The notes under the pieces were generated by a model. It had not been told where the DNA came from and ran no database searches. It was given only the letters and a program-made list of their open reading frames with translations. DNA of 64,000 nt, taken from assembly GCF_001704415.2 (NCBI RefSeq), contig NC_030817.1, positions 30,949,550-31,013,549 of the forward strand, read 5' to 3'. Shown here piece after piece: positions 59,622 to 64,000 of this stretch. A program made the position numbers and the translations under genes. Positions within the stretch are counted from its first letter, which is position 1, and each line of letters opens with the position of its first letter. This DNA comes from Capra hircus. Its lineage: Eukaryota; Chordata; Mammalia; Artiodactyla; Bovidae.

Positions 59622-59824
59622 TATGGGCTTCCCAGGCGGCACTAGTGGTAAAGAACCCACCTGCTAATGCAGGAGACATAAGAGACATGAGTTTGATTGC
59701 TGGGTGGGGAAGATCCCGTGGAGGAGGGCATGGCAACCCAATCCAGTATTGCCTGGAGAATTCGTTGGACAGAGCCTGGCAGGCTAGTCCATAGGGTCGC
59801 AAAGAGTCCTAATGCGGCTATAAC
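59622..59824 (+). mobile_element. Bov-tA-type SINE
   Basis: It begins GGGCTTCCCAGGCGGCACTA, a diverged tRNA-like head like that of the copy at 39.4 kb, and ends shortly after GGGTCGCAAAGAGTCCTAAT. No clear target-site duplication was found. Confidence 0.85.
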
Positions 59825-60039
59825 CTCTCATTCTTCAGTCACAGTCTCATGTATCTTTGTATTCTAACCTACACCTATATTCCCACCATCACACACCCTA
59901 GATAAGACACTTGGTCTTTCAAAACCATGTGCTTACAGATAAAGTATGCCTCTGCATGGAAGACAAAAGCAATGAAATCTTCCATATCCTTCAGAAATTC
60001 ACACAAACCCACCTCTTTCTGTGGACCTCTCCCAGCAGC

Positions 60040-60190
60040 TCTAAATGTCTTGTATTTGTTTGTGTATCTGTCTCCTTCACTAAAATAGTATCCTTGGAGC
60101 AGGGAAGAAAACTTATTCATTGAACACCTAATACTTGCTTCAATGGCTAAAATATAGCAAATTCTCAGTAAATGCTAGATGAATAAATCA
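60040..60190 (+). repeat. L2 relic
   Basis: The plus strand ends with AATTCTCAGTAAATGCTAGA TGAATAAATC-like wording, as in L2 3' ends (originally about CTCAATAAATGTTTGTTGAA). It is old and short. Confidence 0.5.
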
Positions 60191-62236
60191 GTGCAAAAGC
60201 CAGACTTATAACTAACAACTCTACTTTTTAGTATTTAATTGTGCTGTAAGAGAATATAAAATTATATTACTCTGGGCTTTTCATTTCCATATATTTAATT
60301 TATTTTTATGGATGTCTTCATAAAACTCAATCTAGTGGGGATAACTGAAAAGAAAATAATACATATGTACCTTCACTTTCTCTTACAGTAATGGCACAAA
60401 TAAAGGAGAATAAAGGATGTGATGTCTAAATATCCTTCTTCTAATATCTAGAATTCTTACTGGAAACTGTAGAAAATTTTCTGGCTTTTATAGACAAATT
60501 TAAGATGAATTCTTAAATTCTTATGTTATGAGTATTGACCAAATTAATAGTCAGATGGAGGTCACACTGGCCAAGATATTCCAAAGTCTTAAATTCTTCT
60601 CCTTTCTGGTTCTTATCTTACAAACCAAAGATAATAAAAAAGACCTACCTTCTGGTGCTATTTTTTTTACTTTAATTTAATCTCTTTAAATCTATAGGAA
60701 TACATGTTTCAGAAGCTCAATCCTATCAGAACACTGATTTATTAAACCTTTCCAGTTGAGGCTTTATTATAAAAATGTATTACTCAAATATGAAATCTTG
60801 ACATTATAGTTCAGAAACAATTTCTCCAAACTGTCAGCTGGAAGATTGTTCCTGTATTAAGTATATTGCATATTTATGATAAAGATGGTGATATTGCTAT
60901 CATGCTATAAAGTTTTACTTCATCTCTAATAATAATTCTCTAAAGTAGACTTAATCTAGACTTGAAGATTTGGTGGATGATGCTAATACTGTTTTACCAT
61001 AGCAATTTCATAAACTATCTTAAAAAGATGTTTTGAATATTTTTAGAAGCAGACTGAAAACTGTATTATTTTAAAATATATGTTTTGCATTCTCTTTCTG
61101 CTTCACATAATCATTTGGAAAAAAACTGTCGTCATAAACAATGGATTTAAAAATGTCAAAATGGAGCCAAGTAGCTGACTTTCAAGATAAAAATAATATC
61201 TGAATTTTTATCTGTACCTCAGTTTTCAGTAAATGCATAGAAAGATATGTCAAGTAAGAATACCTTGTCTTAAGTATTGTATTCATTTATCAATTAATAT
61301 CAATTTGTTTACTACTTCTTTAGGTTCAAGCAGACAACTCACTTTTTCTGTGAGAACCACTCAGACATTCTGTTTTAGAACAAATACCCAATGAGTATCT
61401 CATATGTGCTAGGTATTGTGCTAGATAATGGCAAAGTTGATGCTGGCCCACACAGTATTTATAAGTAAATCATAAAAAGGCATCCTTACCTCAAGACACC
61501 TTTATTTCCAGGTTTTAGAAAATTGTCACAATAGACTGATTTTGTTAGTAAAAGAAATTCCACCACCAGTCATCAGAAAGTTGTTGTAGTAAATATACTA
61601 CTGTATATTTAAAAGTTGCCCCTTAGATGTGGCCCTTCTGCGCAATGCACACTGCACAGTCTTACATTGTTACCCTCATGCTGGGAATATAAATGACTAA
61701 GAACAGCCATAGCCTCTGTCCCTGTGGAATTTATAGTTTAGGAAGGATACAGACACATGACAAAGGACTCTTAGATTCTTAATTAGACCTAGAGGTAAGA
61801 GAAGGACTTAATGCTTAAGTATAGATCTAAAATGTGTGGGAGCTAAGTAGGAGAAACAGGGTCATGTGAAAACATTCTGTGCAGATGAAGTAGCTAGTGT
61901 GGAGACTCTGTGCCGCTACAAAGGACACATTTAGGAAACAAAAAGGAGGCTGATTACAGATTGCTACAGGGAGGGTAATATGAGAAGAGTCTGAAAAGAC
62001 AGGCCTGGGACCAGGTCATATAAAACCTTACAGGCCATATTAAGGACTTTGGTTTTATTTTTAAAAGAATGAAAAGCATTTGTGCATTTCATATAGGAGT
62101 GGTAAGGGATGACAAATCAGATTTGCACTTGAAAAGACTACTCTGGCTTCAGTATGGAGAATGGGTTGTGGCCTTGAAGCGGAAGTAGGACAAAACCTCT
62201 GTTGCATAGCTCTAGTAGGCATGCACCCCTACCCCA

Positions 62237-62240
<4 letters not shown>
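60191..62240. other. Intronic sequence; L2-like bits near 61380-61760, unnamed repeat near 62.0-62.2 kb
   Basis: The phrase ATATGTGCTAGGTATTGTGC at 61.4 kb resembles L2 in reverse. The stretch 62010-62200 resembles the unnamed old repeat at 24.7-25.4 kb. The rest shows nothing assignable. Confidence 0.35.

Positions 62241-62242
<2 letters not shown>

Positions 62243-62269
<27 letters not shown>
62243..62269 (+). repeat. (AC)n microsatellite
   Basis: A pure run of 13 and a half AC units, continued by interrupted ACAC runs to about 62283. A likely length-variable marker, 245 bp from the LRRC9 exon starting at 62514. Confidence 0.95.
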
Positions 62270-62273
<4 letters not shown>

Positions 62274-62513
62274 CGCACACACCCCTTGTATTGAGTTATA
62301 CTTAGCTATATACTGAATGGCATCCAAAGAGCACATTAATAGAATATCATGTGCATGGTGCCTTCTGAAATTGTGTAACAGCCCCGTGGAAGTATCTAGG
62401 TTGGCGATAAAGGGAGTCTGGATAGAATGGTAGCAGATTTGAAATGGACAGATTGAGAGTCAAGATATAGAAGGAAGCTTAATATCTCAATAGAATTTCC
62501 TCGTAATACTCAC

Positions 62514-62726
62514 CACAATATGACCATAAACACTAGTCTTGGCAAGGGAAAGTATCGTTTTATCATCCAAACTAATAAGTTTTGGTCTGGGCTTGATCCT
62601 GGGATCCATTTTTATAACTTCATCATCAAATTTCAAATCCTGAGACAATACTGATCCTTCTGAAATTTTTTTGCTTTCTTCTAGAATAACATTGTTGAAC
62701 GAAGAGAATAAAGAGTGAGCCTTGAC
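62514..62726 (-). CDS. LRRC9: LRRC9 coding exon (window exon 1 of 15, most 5')
   Basis: This is a 213-nt, 71-codon exon with phase 0 at both ends. The acceptor reads TTTTTTAG before GTCAAGG and the donor is GTGAGT after TATTGTG. The peptide starts VKAHSLFSSFNN and includes MDPRIKPRPKLISLDDKTI before ending SVYGHIV. It is mostly a charged linker leading into a new leucine-rich repeat block, whose first repeat is completed by the next exon (SLNLHGNSL). No further coding exon was found between it and the right edge, so the upstream exons lie outside. It has no ATG-initiated frame of its own. Confidence 0.92.
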
Positions 62727-62929
62727 CTAAAAAATTTATTAAAAACATTGAAAATTTGGTTGCTGTATTTATCATTTTGAAAAATAAGCTATGTAGGAAA
62801 GATGAATTAAAACTTTTCCCATTATATAGTAATATCTATGATGATCTGTATCACATTCGGAAATCTATGAGAATAGATTAAAATTGTGGACTAAGAATGG
62901 GTGTGTTCATCCCCTCCTCCTGAAAATTC

Positions 62930-63960
62930 CTTAAAAGACATTTAAAAAATATCTTATAACAGTGGAGAGGGCACCAACAAAAGACTTAAAAGTTGTGAGA
63001 TACTAATTAGAAGGGACTGAACTGACAAATAAAAAGCAGAAATGTAACCTGCAGCCAAAATATATGCAGGAGATAACCACTTCAAAGAGCAGATTCCAAG
63101 AAACTTGATGTTTAGAGTGAACAAGTAAAGCAGCAGGAGGAAGCTCTAGGTAATTATTAGGCGATTAAGTTACCATAAGAATTGTGGATGACTGGGCAAA
63201 AACAACGTGAACAAACAGAAACGGCTCTACAGAAAACCAAAATGGTCCATAAGAGAATTCTTTTTAAAATCTAGGAGAGCAAAACATCTATAAAAGAATA
63301 GACGGCTATAGAAAAAACAGGGTAAATGCTTCAAAGTCACCATAAAAACAATTAGTGAAGTATGAACTATTCAATAAATGTCCTGAGAAACCAAATGGAT
63401 ACTACAGCAAATCAAATTAACACTGTGGAAGCTAATATAGAGAGCATCTTTCATAAGAATTTAAAGATGGAAATGTAAAATACAGAGAAAAAAAATTAAA
63501 ATACATTGCTGGGGGGAACAGTTCAGAATGTTCAATGTTTACCAAATAGGAGTTCGAGAGGGCTTAACAGAGAACAGAAGTAATGATAAAGGAATTAAGA
63601 AAAGGAAACTTCCCAGAGTTAAAACAAACATTTGATCTTCAGATTAAAACAGCTCATAAAGCGGCAAGCAGGATGATGGAGCTCTTGTCTTTGCTGACAT
63701 CACTTTGTAGTGAAGTCAGCCACAATAGCAGGGACTTGGCCTCTCCACTTCTTGTTATTTCAGTTATTTTGCTTTCTGTTTGTTTGGTATTCTGTGTCTT
63801 TTGCTGAGAGTATATTTGACTGATAGAATACTCTTCATAACAACATAAAATATAAATGCCCAGAACTATATAAGAAATATAAAAAGAAATGTTTAAGACC
63901 CACATAAAGGAAAATATGGGAGAGGACTTGAGTAAATGGAATAATGTATCATGTTCCTGG
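62930..63960 (+). repeat. Probable old L1M/HAL1-type relic
   Basis: A-rich plus-strand text around 63000-63680 (GGAAACTTCCCAGAGTTAAA followed by TTTGATCTTCAGATTAAAAC) resembles the 5' half of ancient L1M/HAL1 elements, as at 50.4-51.6 kb. No exon of LRRC9 was recognised here. Confidence 0.4.
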
Positions 63961-64000
63961 ATGAGAGGCCCAATACTACAAAGAAGTCAGTTCACCCCAA

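Larger units (their letters stand above)
2254..62726 (-). other. LRRC9: LRRC9 gene, partial (15 internal exons and their introns)
   Basis: Fifteen minus-strand coding blocks, each bounded by an AG acceptor and a GT donor, join without a phase error into 751 codons. The product is rich in leucine-rich repeats of the 22-residue SDS22-like type, of the form LxxLxLxxNxI. The order and wording of the blocks match what I know of vertebrate LRRC9, a protein of about 1450 residues, so this is about its C-terminal half, lacking the final ~75 residues. LRRC9 is poorly characterised; a role in ciliated or testis cells is only an inference from general knowledge. Introns range from about 1.5 to 12.9 kb and are full of ruminant retrotransposons. 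Both gene ends are outside the window. An alignment to annotated LRRC9 would settle the call. Confidence 0.93.

Noticed and set aside
62727..64000. Further upstream LRRC9 exon
   Set aside because: The short frames here do not resemble LRRs and sit in A-rich, probable old L1M/HAL1 sequence.
1..64000. An undescribed multi-gene system
   Set aside because: The content is one known host gene plus known classes of retrotransposon. No cluster of unknown genes or unusual ordered array is present.

Overview
This is a ruminant (bovid) nuclear DNA window. Three repeat families show it: many BovB (RTE-type) LINE copies, many Bov-tA/Bov-A2 SINEs with tRNA-like heads, and bovine-type L1 insertions. The sequence cannot separate cattle, yak, bison, buffalo, sheep or goat. 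Overall it is AT-rich, intronic and dense in transposons. I see no bacterial-style operon, CRISPR array or free-standing RNA gene.

Only one host protein gene is visible. It lies on the minus strand, covers almost the whole window, and I recognise it as LRRC9 (leucine-rich repeat containing 9). I placed 15 coding exons by reading the minus strand and matching GT donors, AG acceptors and phase. From 5' to 3' they are 62726-62514, 59020-58901, 45967-45776, 44593-44468, 42275-42141, 39909-39732, 36540-36320, 34500-34378, 26204-26074, 23035-22927, 20161-20022, 16265-16129, 9419-9202, 7117-7049 and 2394-2254. They total 2253 nt, join in frame as 751 codons, and cover roughly the C-terminal half of the protein. 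The start codon and N-terminal exons lie beyond the right edge. The last coding segment lies beyond the left edge. No promoter, 5' UTR or poly(A) site of the gene is in the window.

The rest is intron. BovB fragments lie at 11.7-12.8, 13.6-14.7, 16.8-17.4, 17.8-18.6, 20.8-22.8, 26.3-29.6 (near full length), 31.6-32.0, 37.8-38.4, 38.5-39.0, 40.8-41.9, 52.3-53.0, 53.7-54.5 and 57.0-57.8 kb. Long open frames in these stretches are retrotransposon endonuclease/reverse transcriptase pieces, not host genes. L1 pieces of several ages are at 3.5-6.9, 9.7-11.0, 17.4-19.7, 23.7-24.5, 42.8-43.8, 47.7-48.5 and 55.8-56.9 kb. An old retroviral integrase-like remnant sits near 29.8-30.6 kb. MIR, L2-like and MaLR-like LTR relics fill some of the remainder.

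I did not find an undescribed biological system. The best second-look items concern genome structure: an L1 with a 5' inversion, nearly identical direct BovB copies about 6.1 kb apart, an inverted BovB pair able to form a long hairpin, an LRRC9 exon boxed in by transposons on both sides, several insertions with intact target-site duplications, and the in-frame LRRC9 exon chain itself.
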